From Nematostella vectensis (taxonomy: Eukaryota; Cnidaria; Anthozoa; Actiniaria; Edwardsiidae): a DNA stretch of 64,000 nt. Position numbers and translations under genes: made by a program. Shown here one piece after another: positions 46,932 through 58,015 of the stretch (positions are counted from its first letter, which is position 1; each line of letters opens with the position of its first letter). The notes below the pieces were generated by a model. It saw nothing but the letters and a program-made list of their open reading frames with translations, had not been told where the DNA came from and did no database searches. Location of the stretch: positions 7,165,181-7,229,180 of the forward strand of contig NC_064040.1 of the NCBI RefSeq assembly GCF_932526225.1, in the 5' to 3' direction.

Positions 46932-47632
46932 ATCTAGGCCTTAGTCACGTTAGTCACTAGGGACGAAACAATGACCAAGCACTTGTGACAGAAATTAGTT
47001 TCAAAATGGATTATACGTCGGCCTTAGCATATAATACCTATGTAAAACGTCCTTTTAAATGCCACAGATTTGTCCTTGTTTGTCTCTTGCCATGGTTTAT
47101 AATATAACAGGTCGGTACGAAACGCGTTAAAGGCGATGATCCTGGTTTACAGATTCTTACAAGTTCTTAGCCACTGTAAAAAGCAAAACGCGTCGGAAAA
47201 TAACGAGAGCAAAACAAACAAGTCAACGAATGAGCGTAAAAAATGCGGAAATGGTATGTGTATTGATTGGCCTGTCAATGAAATATGAGGCAGCGCTTAC
47301 TCGTATAACGTTTTTGAAAAAAATGATCAAGAAAATAAAAAGCTCGTAATAATATTAAAACTTGATATTCTGCTTCTAAAATGCATTATCCAAGTGCCCT
47401 GGGAAATACGCAGATTTATAGATCCTAATCCTTTAATACTTTTGAGCGGACTTCATGAACTCTCACGTAAAAAAACAACGCGAAGGTTGACCGTTCTGTT
47501 TATTGTTTCGCTTTAATGATGAAAATAAAGTCATGCACACGTGTAGCAGTGTAGTTTCGTTTCGGGGCACTAAATAGATCACCCAGTTTGCCACGTACGC
47601 CCATGCCCGCTATGCTGTCATCCAGCTGAGTC

Positions 47633-47767
47633 CCAGGCGTTCTATTGGGTTTTCTGCGGTAAGGTTTCCTGTGAATGGTAAGAGTTGTGACGTCACAGCC
47701 CCCATGCTACCTCACGGTTCATCTCCGAGCACAGAAAACCCGGTAAAAACGCCTGGGAACTAGGCTG
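47633..47767. mobile_element. 135-bp MITE, internal-deletion form of the 48684 element
   Basis: TIRs are cagctgagtcccaggcgtt / aacgcctgggaactaggctg. The left half (to gttgtgacgtcacag) matches the left end, and the right half (gctacctcacggttcatctc onward) matches the right end, of the 2.3-kb element at 48684-51023. Confidence 0.75.
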
Positions 47768-48239
47768 ACTGTCATCTATTTTATAGGCCTCAGTAGAAAA
47801 AACTCTTTTTCTCTCGCCATAACCTTCAATTTCACAATCCCTATAGCATCGAATACATTTAGTCAATAAAGGACGTGGGTATATGTCTTTTAGTTGTATT
47901 AGTATAATTCAAAAGGAAACAAAAATAAAGCGAGGTTGATTTGGTTGAAAAAATGACATTTTGCGTTTTGGTAATGGTGAAACTAACTGCAGCAGCGATA
48001 TCTTTGAAAAAACGACGATAAAATTTATTCAAAGCTTAATCCCTGGCATTGGTTTCTTAAAAGGTTTTTTTCCGCACATTGGTTTCTTAAAAGGTTTTTT
48101 CCGCACATTCGCCTAGGATTATAGTCTATCGAAGGGACGAGCTCTTTGTACTTTGTAATCTTTGTTTATCGAGGGTAGCATATTTAACTGAATATAAAGT
48201 TTTCTAACATATGGCCCTCGGTTAGTAAGCACTGTAACT

Positions 48240-48537
48240 GGTCACTGCCAGAGGGTTTATTGCGTCCCCAGTGGTTCTTTTACGTCCCTTCGGTTCAGGT
48301 TAATGTAGTGCAGCTTGAAGAGACGGGACCTCCGGTTTAGTGTCCTTATCCGAGAAGACTGGAAACAGGAGACGGGAGAATACGGGAAGACGGGAGAATA
48401 ACTTCAACTCACTTGTGACAAATTCGATTCAAGGCAGGAACCCGGAAAAATCCCCAGTTTGAGCCAGGATTCGAACCTGGGCAACAGCGGTGAGAGGCCG
48501 ACGCGCTAACACACTGGGCCACCCGTGCTTCCAGGTA
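48240..48537 (-). mobile_element. tRNA-derived SINE
   Basis: Read on the minus strand the head is gcacgggtggcccagtgtgt with an A box (tggcccagtgtgttagcgc) and an intact B box (ggttcgaatcc), followed by a non-tRNA body that includes gtctcctgtttccagtcttc and ttctcggataaggacac. A tRNA gene would end soon after the B box; here the tail runs on for about 230 bp. Confidence 0.75.
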
Positions 48538-48812
48538 TAATGCCTATCCTGAGAAAATAGGAGGACACAAAGCAGTAGGTCTGAATTGAAATAAGAATAC
48601 AGAAAAGACCCCTCTGTTAGATTCAGGATCAACCCGATGAGCGGGTTGAAAAGAATGCGCGCTACATGACAAGCCGGTCATCCCAGCCTAGTCCCAGGCG
48701 TTCTTATAGGGTTTCCTGTGGATGGTAAGAGTTGTGACGTCACAGGAAACCATCTCCCCGAACGCCTAGTGAAATTCGCCAAATCCGAAATGGCGACCAG
48801 AGAATAGCGAAT

Positions 48813-48983
48813 ATGCTGCAGGAAAATCAACCTTATGCAAAAGTAGCAAACGGAGGAATACGTTCAAAGACGCTTGTATTTTATGGGTCGGCTTGGCTGT
48901 TTTACCTCGAAGATTCGATTAGATGTTTGGAGGAGTTTGTTCCACGCATAACCGCACACATGCTCATATTGGTCATCTTTTGA
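48813..48983 (+). CDS. Small hypothetical ORF inside the TIR element
   Basis: 56 codons, MLQENQPYAKVANGGIRSKT then LVFYGSAWLFYLEDSIRCLE and a hydrophobic end. It begins just inside the left inner repeat, after aaatggcgacc. Composition is protein-like but no family is recognised, and it may be the 5' exon of a longer unit. Weak. Confidence 0.25.
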   Translation: MLQENQPYAKVANGGIRSKTLVFYGSAWLFYLEDSIRCLEEFVPRITAHMLILVIF

Positions 48984-50633
48984 TAATTTCTCAGCGGTGT
49001 TCAGAACGAACTGACACTCTTGGTAATGACTTATTTTAGCTGTTTCAATGTCAAATTTAGTTTCAGATTTTATACTTAAACTTTTTGTTTGTTGGCGATG
49101 ATAAATAGAAACACTGCAGCTTTTGTTGTTTTGTTTTTAACTGTAATTGTTTTTCGGAATGTTCAGTTCCACCTTGTCCTCGTGTTCCACCTTTGTCCTC
49201 ATGTTCCACCTTTGTCCTCAATAGCTAGTTGATAATCTTATCCGGGTGTTGTTTTAGCAATGAAGTGTTAGTATTTGAAGCCTTTTCAAATGGCAGCCCA
49301 GCTTTTTTCAAAGGGAACAACCTTTGGTCTCAAAAAAAAAATAAAACTATTTGATATTTTTTTACTCAAAAAGTTTGGATAAGTCTTCTGAAGGGGACAC
49401 AAGAAGTCCAAGTTCTTTATCTTGAAATTTAAACCATTTTGCTTTTGATATAAACCAATGTTTGAGCTTATAATTGTTCTCAAGTCTGGCACATAGCTAG
49501 GGGTGAGGGTAGGGGGCGGACGCTTCCCACTTAACCAACACCTGGGTATGCGAGGGTGATCAATGCATGATGCACTACATGAGGCTAACATCAACTAATC
49601 ACTGAATTTTTATTTTATTTTTTATTGTTGCCACTAAATTTACCCTTAAAAATCACTCCAGTATATCCCAAGTTGCCCTTGTCTTTGCCCTTAGCTTTAA
49701 CAGATCAGGTGATTGTATAAAGGCTTTTATCAGACCATTTTGTGTCATTCCTATAATCTCACAGATAGCTGCATGTGCTGGTAGATAGAAAGAAATAGTT
49801 AATGGCCAAAATATTAGACTGTAGTTTCTGGTAGTAATAGATGGGACATGATGATGACATTTCAATTAGTTTATGTTATGCGAGAGTTGAAAGCTCTACT
49901 AAAGAATAATGTTATCAAGCAAGTAAGCAGGCCTGTAGCTAGGTGAAGAAGAGGAATTTGGTCAAACTAACCCATTTTACTGGGAGTTGTGTACAAATGA
50001 AAGATAAGTTAGTATCACTGTAGGCTAAAGGGAACTGGGATACATAGGTAGTACCACTGCAACAGAAGAAACCTGAGAGAAAAATGGTTTGCTGAAAAGC
50101 AAAACTAAACCCCTTAAAAAATCTTGCTATAATGGCCCATGATTTTCAAAGTACATCCCACCAGGCTAATGTTTTTCAACAGCTACTCTTGTAAAATAAT
50201 GAGTCCCCTCCCCCAAATAAAAATAAATAAATAAAAAACATCCTTCATGCAAATGTCACTGTAGTGAATAAAATACTGCTCAAGTGGCTTCGGAGACCTA
50301 AAAAAACTCATTAGACGCATTCGTTTAGTATTCTACAGGATTGATCAAAGGATTCTATAACAAACAACCGATATATTTAAAAATATGAAAATGAAACTTT
50401 ATTCAATAACACATACTGTATAGCACAGATAGCAGGGTTATTCCGATTTATAGCTAAGATAAAAACTATTGCCATCAAGAATTTAATCACAAATTTTTTT
50501 TTTTGCTGGCTGCATAAAATCAAAACACGATGGATTTTGATTTTTGACTTCTCCACATTTATTAAAATAACTTTAGTTATACATGGAATCATAACTTGCA
50601 GAAGAAATAAAAAGAAATACAAATGAGAACAAC

Positions 50634-50849
50634 TTAAATGTAACAAGAGGAAAGTAACATGGGGAAGATTTTTACAAATGCGGAGAAGATTCCAGCGACG
50701 ATCAAAACAAGTCTCGAGTCAATTTTCTCCAAAATTCGGAGCTTCGTGCAAGCTTTTACGATGAAAATAGAAGCAAACAAACTTCCAAATGTGTAGAGGA
50801 TGCTTTCCTTTCTCGGGAAACAAGCCCTAAGTCGTGAAATGACAAACAT
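50634..50849 (-). CDS. Small hypothetical membrane protein inside the TIR element
   Basis: 71 codons: a basic N terminus (MFVISRLRACFPRKES), a hydrophobic stretch ILYTFGSLFASIFIVKAC, a charged loop KLRILEKIDSR, and a second hydrophobic stretch LVLIVAGIFSAFVKIFPMLL. This gives a two-pass hairpin topology. No family is recognised. It starts 64 bp inside the right inner repeat and reads inward. It could be a real small gene captured by the element or a chance frame. Confidence 0.3.
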   Translation of the reverse strand: MFVISRLRACFPRKESILYTFGSLFASIFIVKACTKLRILEKIDSRLVLIVAGIFSAFVKIFPMLLSSCYI

Positions 50850-52829
50850 CTAAGCCGTGAGGTCGATGCGTAGGCAAGGTAAAATCAGGGACCGTTTTGA
50901 AAAATCAGGGACTTGGCGAATTTCACTAGGCGTTCTGTGGGTGAGCTCGTCCCAGCCCCCAGGCTACCTCACGGTTTATCTCTGAGTACAGGAAACCCGG
51001 TAAGAGCGCCTGGGACTAGGCTGAGTGAAATGAATGTACTAGCTAACCACAAAGCACATTGTTAATTTTGAAGTTGTCAAGATTTGTAGACCTTAGGTAC
51101 AAGTGGAAAAGTGGACGACAATGATGGGTTTCTCTAGGACATCCCAGCCATAGATGTTTTTTTCTTCTGATGATGATCAGGAGATCAGGTAAATGATTTC
51201 TTGCGTTGAACGAAGCAAAGCAAACTAATCGCTTTTAATGATCATTAACATAGACACTGAAAAGCACTAAAACAAGGCATTCAGTATTAATGGGTTTTAC
51301 ATATGACTACCGGACCATCGACTTGTGCATTAAGAAAACTTCAAAGTATTAGTAAAGTTTTGTATTTAAAAGATAAAAGGTCTAAAGTCTTCTTAAGCTG
51401 TTAAGAGGGTTCTTTTTCTTTATATTCAAACAAGGCTTTTATAAAAAGAGTGTATCGACCTCTAAATATAATCTGTTCTGACTAAAAATAGACCAAAGTA
51501 CCTTTGATTGATTGTGCTTTGTGAGATTGACTAACGCTCTATCATCATTATAGCTATTGTTAACCACGTTTTTATCTATTATTTAAATTATCTATTTTGT
51601 CACTCGTGGCACTGTCCGCTATCTTATACTCCATATCCAAAGCTTCTTTATCCCCACCTCTTTTTCAGTAGAGCAATAAAAGGGGATTGTTTTAGCGACA
51701 AACTTTTCCAATTTTTTTTTTACCTTTGGATTATTAGGCACGGAATTCTCCTAATTTCGTATGCAATGCAGACCGCCTTCCAACTAATGCAACGGGCGAA
51801 ATCTTGGCACGTTACTAAATAACAATTACTTTCAAACGAAAAAAGTTATTAAACAAATGCTTGCTACATTTGATAGGGTAGATGATGTCCTATTTTTGAA
51901 TTCAGCAAAAATGCAGAAAAAGAAGAATAATGATTAAAGTCATATGCCAAGCACAAGCTCGCTTTCATGGATTTCGTTTTTTATAGTTTATTTTTCTCCG
52001 ATAGTGTTTTATAGAGAAAAATGCGATTAAGAAAAATGCAAATTGTATTTTTTACACGAATGGGATCGGTAATTGAATAATATGTTTCTAAATATATGGG
52101 ACTATACTGTTAGCAACCCGAAACGATAAAATGGGCCAGAGATATTTATTATCAAATAAACCCACTAAGACTATTTTTAATACTTGAAATTTTAGAGCAT
52201 TACTTGATTCTTGTCAGAAGGTTCCACAAGATTAAAACTATACAGACATTATCACTAGATAAAACTATACGAACATTGTTATCAAGGCTAGAGTGTATCA
52301 ATAAAATCCAATACTGACATTAGCATCTCAAATTCCAAGGTTATCGACTAGTGCATTCGTATCCCTTTCTATTCAAGATTTCCCCTGGTCCAGCTTCATC
52401 CGCGAGACTTACCTGACATATTTGCCGCGTCTTCAATGTTGCATCTTCTGCTAGGAAAGTAGAGTATTCCTAATTGTCTCTTCGTGTCCAGGGGGAAATG
52501 TGTGTGTGTTTTTTTTATGGGGAGGGGAGGGGGTCGTGAGCAGAAGTTTAATCAGCTGCGACTTGGTTATTCCAGGTGTGGATACAGGGGGTGGATTGGG
52601 TGGAATCCAGCCCCCCCCCCTTTTTTAACAAAAAAATAAAGTCACTTGTTTAAAGAAACTACGGAGAAGGTTGTGTCCATGTGCCATCGCCTGCTTGACT
52701 TTTCTGACGCGACAATTTCAATTCAGCTTGAAGTATTGTTAGATCTGACCTACCAAGAACCACTGGAACAGTTACAGGCCGCCTATCCGACCATTATCCA
52801 CAATACGAATAAACGAATTACCAGTTACC

Positions 52830-53035
52830 AAGTTTCATCAGAGGGATAAGAGGACTAACTTCTTTTAAACAGGCAATTAAGACGCATTTGTTATGCCAAA
52901 CCTACTATGCATGAAGCGGTCTTGATGATTTATGTTTATAAAGTTTTTGTTTTCCCTTTTTTTTTTTATTTGGGGCTTTGGAAAATGTACATATAGTTTT
53001 AGCGCTTTATAAATACATTATTATCATTATTATAT
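52830..53035 (+). mobile_element. LINE 3' fragment
   Basis: The frame ...RGLTSFKQAIKTHLLCQTYY then stop resembles the C terminus of CR1/L2-type LINE ORF2 (SFKKxLKTHLF). It is followed by a short 3' UTR ending gcgctttataaatacattat and an ATT-rich tail. The 5' part of the element is not recognisable; the ORF at 52646-52849 in another frame may be debris of it. Confidence 0.45.
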
Positions 53036-53429
53036 TTATGCTCGGTTAATCGAACTCAGTGGTGAACGTATTTGTGACTTTCAAGAGGTTAGTGTTTCGC
53101 ATTTGTGATATTTTGACAGGATGGCAAGAGAATCCCCTATACCTACTCCCCCTAAAGTCAGAGACGGCTGAGCAAAGTGCGTTAAGAGGGGTCTATTTGT
53201 AAAAGACAGGTGGCAGAATGGATAGAACCAAATTCTTGGCAGAGTGAGCTACAAGGTGACAAAGCTCGTTTATTCGTATTTAATAATGCGAGAGATGTAA
53301 GAGAGCGCATAACTTGAGCTTGTAATTCATTTCAAATCTAAAACTCCTTCTACAAAGGGAAGAGAAACATTCAAAACTCAGAGGAGCGAATCATTTCTAC
53401 TTATCCTTTTGAGACAGCACTGTATTGAG

Positions 53430-53670
53430 GATACAGTGCTGAAAACATATGCGCATGCGCGTGCTCTGGCGAGCATTAAAACCATACTTTCCAAAGATGA
53501 CAGATTTGTGTGATAATGAGGGACTCATAAAGAAAATTATAGCCTTAGTTTGGTCTAGTTTTCTAAGCATTCGCCAAAATGTGACAGTTCGCCGGTAAAA
53601 CACTGCCATTTCAAAACAAAAAGGCTGGTTTAACCTCGCGGTACTGAAACTAGTCTTGCGTTTTTCAGCA
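53430..53670 (-). repeat. Dispersed repeat, copy 2 (partner at 21533-21870)
   Basis: Inverse copy of the repeat at 21533. The shared frame is longer here, MAVFYRRTVTFWRMLRKLDQ continuing for 70 codons in total on the minus strand down to 53397. Confidence 0.7.
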
Positions 53671-54054
53671 CAGGCTATTGGGGATATTGTGTAAGAGCGT
53701 CAGCGTGGCGTTGGGATGTGCGCGCTTATTGAAAATGCTTTATTTTTAAAAATTAAATGCCAAAAAATTTGTGCCATCTTTGATACACTTCTTATAAACG
53801 AATTAATAAATGTGCTTTTTCTGATTCAAGTAGTACTGATGTTTGATTTCACTAGATTATGAAAGACTAACATACAAATCCCATGGAAAAATATCTTTAA
53901 CAAAAAATAAAATGCAATTCGTGAAAAATATTCGAGAAAAATCTCATAGCGTAGCCAGCGCGGCGGAGCTCCATAGGTAAAGAAATATGGCATAACTAAG
54001 CTGTTCCCTGTGGCGAGACGTAAAATTTGGTCGCCTGCCTGCCTGCGCGCTCGC

Positions 54055-54170
54055 CGCCCAAGAAGGCCCTTTCAAGGCATTTTCTCCTATATTTTAGATG
54101 TCTTTTACATTTACTGTATTCTCGGCTGCTAGAAGGGGGGGGGGTCCCTAGACCACCCCCTGGCTAACAT
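54055..54170. repeat. Dispersed repeat (partner at 42930-43062)
   Basis: See the partner. It is flanked on both sides by a second short repeat, cggcggagctccatag, at 53961 and 54219, so this copy may have inserted between or brought a duplicated flank. Confidence 0.6.
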
Positions 54171-55513
54171 GACGAGCTGAAAGAATCGAGAAAAAAAATC
54201 ACACAGATTGGATACGGCGGAGCTCCATAGTTATAGAAATATGGTATTTACTAATCCACCTAGATTTTTTTGGTCGCGGGGTCCCTGTGGCGTCAGTTAC
54301 TAAATCTATATATTAACGAACTTACCCGTTAACTATGTATTTCCTAAACCTTCTCCCCACGGCGTCACAGATTCAGTGTTACGATCTCGTCTTTTCGGCC
54401 TTGAGTATATAGAAACCGACGGAAGTTATCGTCAAAATAGCTCCTTAAGAGCGCTAATTACACTGTGTGCTTAGTACTTAACTCATTTTTGTGAATCTAC
54501 TTCATTCACGCGAGCTACGTGAGTAAGTGTATTCTATTTACATTAGCTGAGATATCTATGGTGTATCATCGAGTGCCTGACAGACAACTTTTGGAGCCGA
54601 TTTATGACTCGATAAGAATCTAAAAGCGCTACTTTTTAAGAAATGATGATATATAGTTAAAAACTGATTTCTTAAGTGAAAGATAATCATCGCTTCATAA
54701 GTTCATTCACACTAAAAGGCAATTGAGACAAATAGAAAGTATGAGTGGAAGGAGTTTTTTTTCTCTATTTTGCCCAAAAATCACTGTTTTTTTTAAATAC
54801 TATAAACATCTGAGGAAAATTGGCTAAAACTATATAGAATCATTAAATCAATATTTAAAGGGATGTTTGCCTTGCCTCGATCAAAGATTGATCTTCGAAA
54901 ACTGGACAAGAAAAAGGATTAAGTATTTTTTTCGACTACCAGTTCTCCTTCCTGGGTAACTGTACAATGTTTTTTAATAAGCATCAAAAATATTTTTTCG
55001 CTTTACCTAAAAATAACAAAAATTCGCTCTCTTTGTGACACATGTCGCCACCCTAAATCCAGTTGATGAAAATGTCTTCTTTCTTCTCGTCAATTTCCTC
55101 TCGCTTCTTTTGTTCCAACTTGTTTTAATCATTACGACGAAAAAGCTTTTTAAGTTAATCTTTCTTTAGTGCAACCATAAGCTTTTCGTATATATTGCTG
55201 TTTTGATTATGTACTGATAGTTAATATTGCGCTTCTTGGTATAAGTTTGGAATGGATCCTTAATCATTTCCCTCGTTATTTAAAAGCAGATGACGGTTGA
55301 GAAAAGCGTTCCCGGAGATGAATTCAGTTTTTTAGGCTTTTAGGATAACGTAGGTGTCGGCAGCCACTTGTGTTTGCCTTTTGCTTCCAACAAGCCTTTC
55401 GCATCCTACAATATCGAGCACTTTCGTTTTGAAGTCTTAATAATGCTTTTAGTTTGCATTGACCTTTTTTATCTTTACGTTAGTTCTTATAGGCAGATGA
55501 GTGAGAGTTTGAT

Positions 55514-55768
55514 GTGTGTAATATCCTCTTTGCAAATATTCTGGAAAAGTCTGGTTTAGAGATTTCTTTTTCACCTAGAGAAATGTTGTATTGGTATTAT
55601 AAATTAAAAGAAAAAAGGTTTATAGGGGTGAATCACGAAATAACCATCGCACATTTTTTTAGACATTTCTCAAACAAACTGGCTCCTTCTTTTGAAGCAT
55701 TTCTTTCATTTTTTGATGATAAGCTAAATATTGAGAGTGGTAAAGCTCGGAAGAATCCCAAAGAATAG
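55514..55768 (+). other. Weak 84-codon ORF, possible gene remnant
   Basis: The frame contains LEISFSPREMLYWYYKLKEK and APSFEAFLSFFDDKLNIESG, which look more protein-like than the AT-rich surroundings. No splice partner or family is recognised. Reported as a possible decayed exon only. Confidence 0.2.
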
Positions 55769-55880
55769 CAGTTTAACGAAAAGTGGAGAATGTTTGTGAA
55801 TTAAGCAATCCTTTCTTTTTATTTCAAGCTAGTCTGCCTTTTTTTATGAGTTCGTGCGTTATGTAATCTGTATGTGTATT

Positions 55881-56862
55881 GCGGTGATCCTAGATACTAA
55901 TCCCTCAGATACTTATCAGATACTAAACAGATATTAAAAACGGTCAGGGGGGTACTTCGTAAAAAAATAAAATAATAAAAAATAGCTATTTACCGAGTAA
56001 AGTCAGCTAGAATCTATGGCAAGGCATTATAATTATGGTTTCTTAAATTTCTTACAGCAACTTCTGTAATTTGTGTGGATCCTAGACCAATGTCTGATAA
56101 GATTATTTTGTCTTGTTTCTGGTTTAGGCGCTTGCAAATTTCTATGCAATACACAAGGAAATAACTATAATATACATTTCTGAAACGTTTCTATACCGAT
56201 GAAGCGCTAAGTTATTGCTAAGTTTTCAAACAGCAAACGTTTACTTTTGTACTTTTTGGCGTCGACATAATGAATGTTGTTTACGGTGAAGACTTCCTTA
56301 GTGGAAGTCACGCTTGGATCACGCGCTTGGACGTCACGCTTGATACATCAACTACAGTAACTACTCTACATCGCACTTGACTCGAATTGACAGGAATAAG
56401 ACCAGAATAAAATCAAATCATACGAAAAAAATTATTTTTTTCTTTTGAGATCCGCATCAGTTTTTGGACCAGTTTCTCATCTGTTCAAACAAACAAACAA
56501 ACAAACAAACAAACAAACAAACAAACAAACAAACAAACAAACAAACAAATCCAAATTCGTTTCCCCGTATTTCTATTCAGTTGTTTTACACTATGTGTAT
56601 GTATGTGATCGCCTTATTTCACACTGGTGATATATCAAAAAGAAATTTAGCCTAAATCCGCTAAATAGCGCAAAAATCGCTGTAAAAATATGTTGACGTA
56701 TTTTCAGAGTACTCTCTAATTCTATGCAGAAAATAGGAAATTTTGAAAATTTTTTGTTATCAACAATTACCCCCTTTGCTATTAGTTTCTTATTAGTATC
56801 TGTTTAGTTTCTAATTAGTATCTGTTTAGTATCTAAGAAATTTTAGTATCTAGGATCACCGC
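55881..56862. mobile_element. TIR element with GCGGTGATCCTAGATACTAA ends
   Basis: The left end at 55881 and right end at 56843-56862 are inverted, followed inward on both sides by repeated agatactaaacagatactaa-type motifs. The interior holds an (AAAC)n run and no recognised ORF. Non-autonomous. Confidence 0.7.
56488..56549. repeat. (AAAC)n microsatellite
   Basis: About 15 tetranucleotide units. It gives rise to spurious Lys/Gln/Thr/Asn-rich ORFs. Confidence 0.98.
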
Positions 56863-58015
56863 GGTGTTTGTCTTCGTAAATCCCCGTGTAATTGAAAGGT
56901 AAAAAAAAAAAAATGTGAAAGGAAAAGAAAAAAGAAAGAAAACAAATTAAATAAAAAAAGTAATGAGTTAAAAAAGGAAAAGAATTATGTAAAAAATATG
57001 TTGTGAAACTTGTACAAGGAAAATTAAAAATGTATTTCAAAAAAATCCTCTTTGCAAAATTCGAGAAAACTGCCAAGATTCGAGGTTCCACAATTTGTTT
57101 AATACATCACTTGTGATAAGATATCGCTTCTCGCTTCAAAAAGGAATTTCCTCCTAAAAAAGCGAAAATAAATTGTTAGCAAAGATTGAGGTACCTACAA
57201 TACAGCACACCCAAGGGACTTTCTTTCCGTGCTCAAGGAATTATACTATTCCGCGCGTACATCTTGAGTACTTTTGGCACACGCCATTTCGATAACCTTC
57301 GCTTAACAAAACGATCTTTTAAAATAGAAAAAGTCATTAATAGCTGAAATGGAAAAAAAACTACCGAGACGCTGTTCTAAAGAAGAATTTACACAAATTT
57401 AACTCGGGATTTAAAGAGAAGGCGCTGTAGACATTTTCCGCATGGGACTTCATTTCCGTGCTCACGTCAATTTTCAAACTCCACTAGCTACGTTCGCTGC
57501 TGTAGAAATAATGTCCTTAGTTGATTTTTATCTGTCTCTGACTTAAATGTTTTGCTTATTCCATTGCAATTCAATTATTATTGATCCCACGCGCGAAAAC
57601 ATCTTTTTCGATCGCGTTGTCCTACTCTGGGTACATCAATTTTTTTTGTCTTTTGGGATTTTCTGTTTCTCCAGTCAAATTATTCTAAGCCAATCAGACT
57701 CTTGCCATCTCTCGCCTAGTGCAGTTGCCTGGCTTTCTGTCGCGACACTGTTTGGTTTTCGTCTAGATGATAGCCAGGGAAGTGCATAAAGCGAGACTGA
57801 TTGGCTCAGAATGGTTTTACTGACGGAACAGAAGACCAAAACAAATCGTGTTTTGAAAACGCGGGTCGCGATACAACGGATTCGACAGTAACTAGGAATA
57901 GTGTGCAGTTTAACGTTTCGTGCACTAACCCTATTTGTTGATTGACTTCCCTCACCGCGCCCTCACGCGCCCCAGTTTGTCTGTAGTCTAGTTATACTAT
58001 ATTATACTGTAAAAC

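Larger units (their letters stand above)
48684..51023. mobile_element. 2.3-kb TIR element with nested inverted repeats
   Basis: The outer ends are cagcctagtcccaggcg (48684) and cgcctgggactaggctg (to 51023). Inside them, a perfect 22-bp inverted pair (aacgcctagtgaaattcgcc + aa at 48761-48782; its complement at 50913-50934) bounds a 2.1-kb core. No transposase motif was recognised. Two small ORFs point inward from the core ends. It is either a gene-carrying DNA element or an insertion into a MITE. Confidence 0.6.
39961..58015. other. Gene-poor 18-kb region
   Basis: I found no multi-exon conserved gene here on either strand. It holds the repeats and elements listed separately, plus degenerate 'gtgtttgacccatttt' repeats at 44961-45130. 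The remaining ORFs of 60-105 codons carry no recognised motif. Confidence 0.5.

Noticed and set aside
48458-48537. Functional tRNA gene on the minus strand
   Set aside because: The A and B boxes are good, but the sequence continues into a SINE body and a closed acceptor stem was not found.
56445-56655. KQTNKQTN-type ORFs
   Set aside because: Translations of the (AAAC)n microsatellite.
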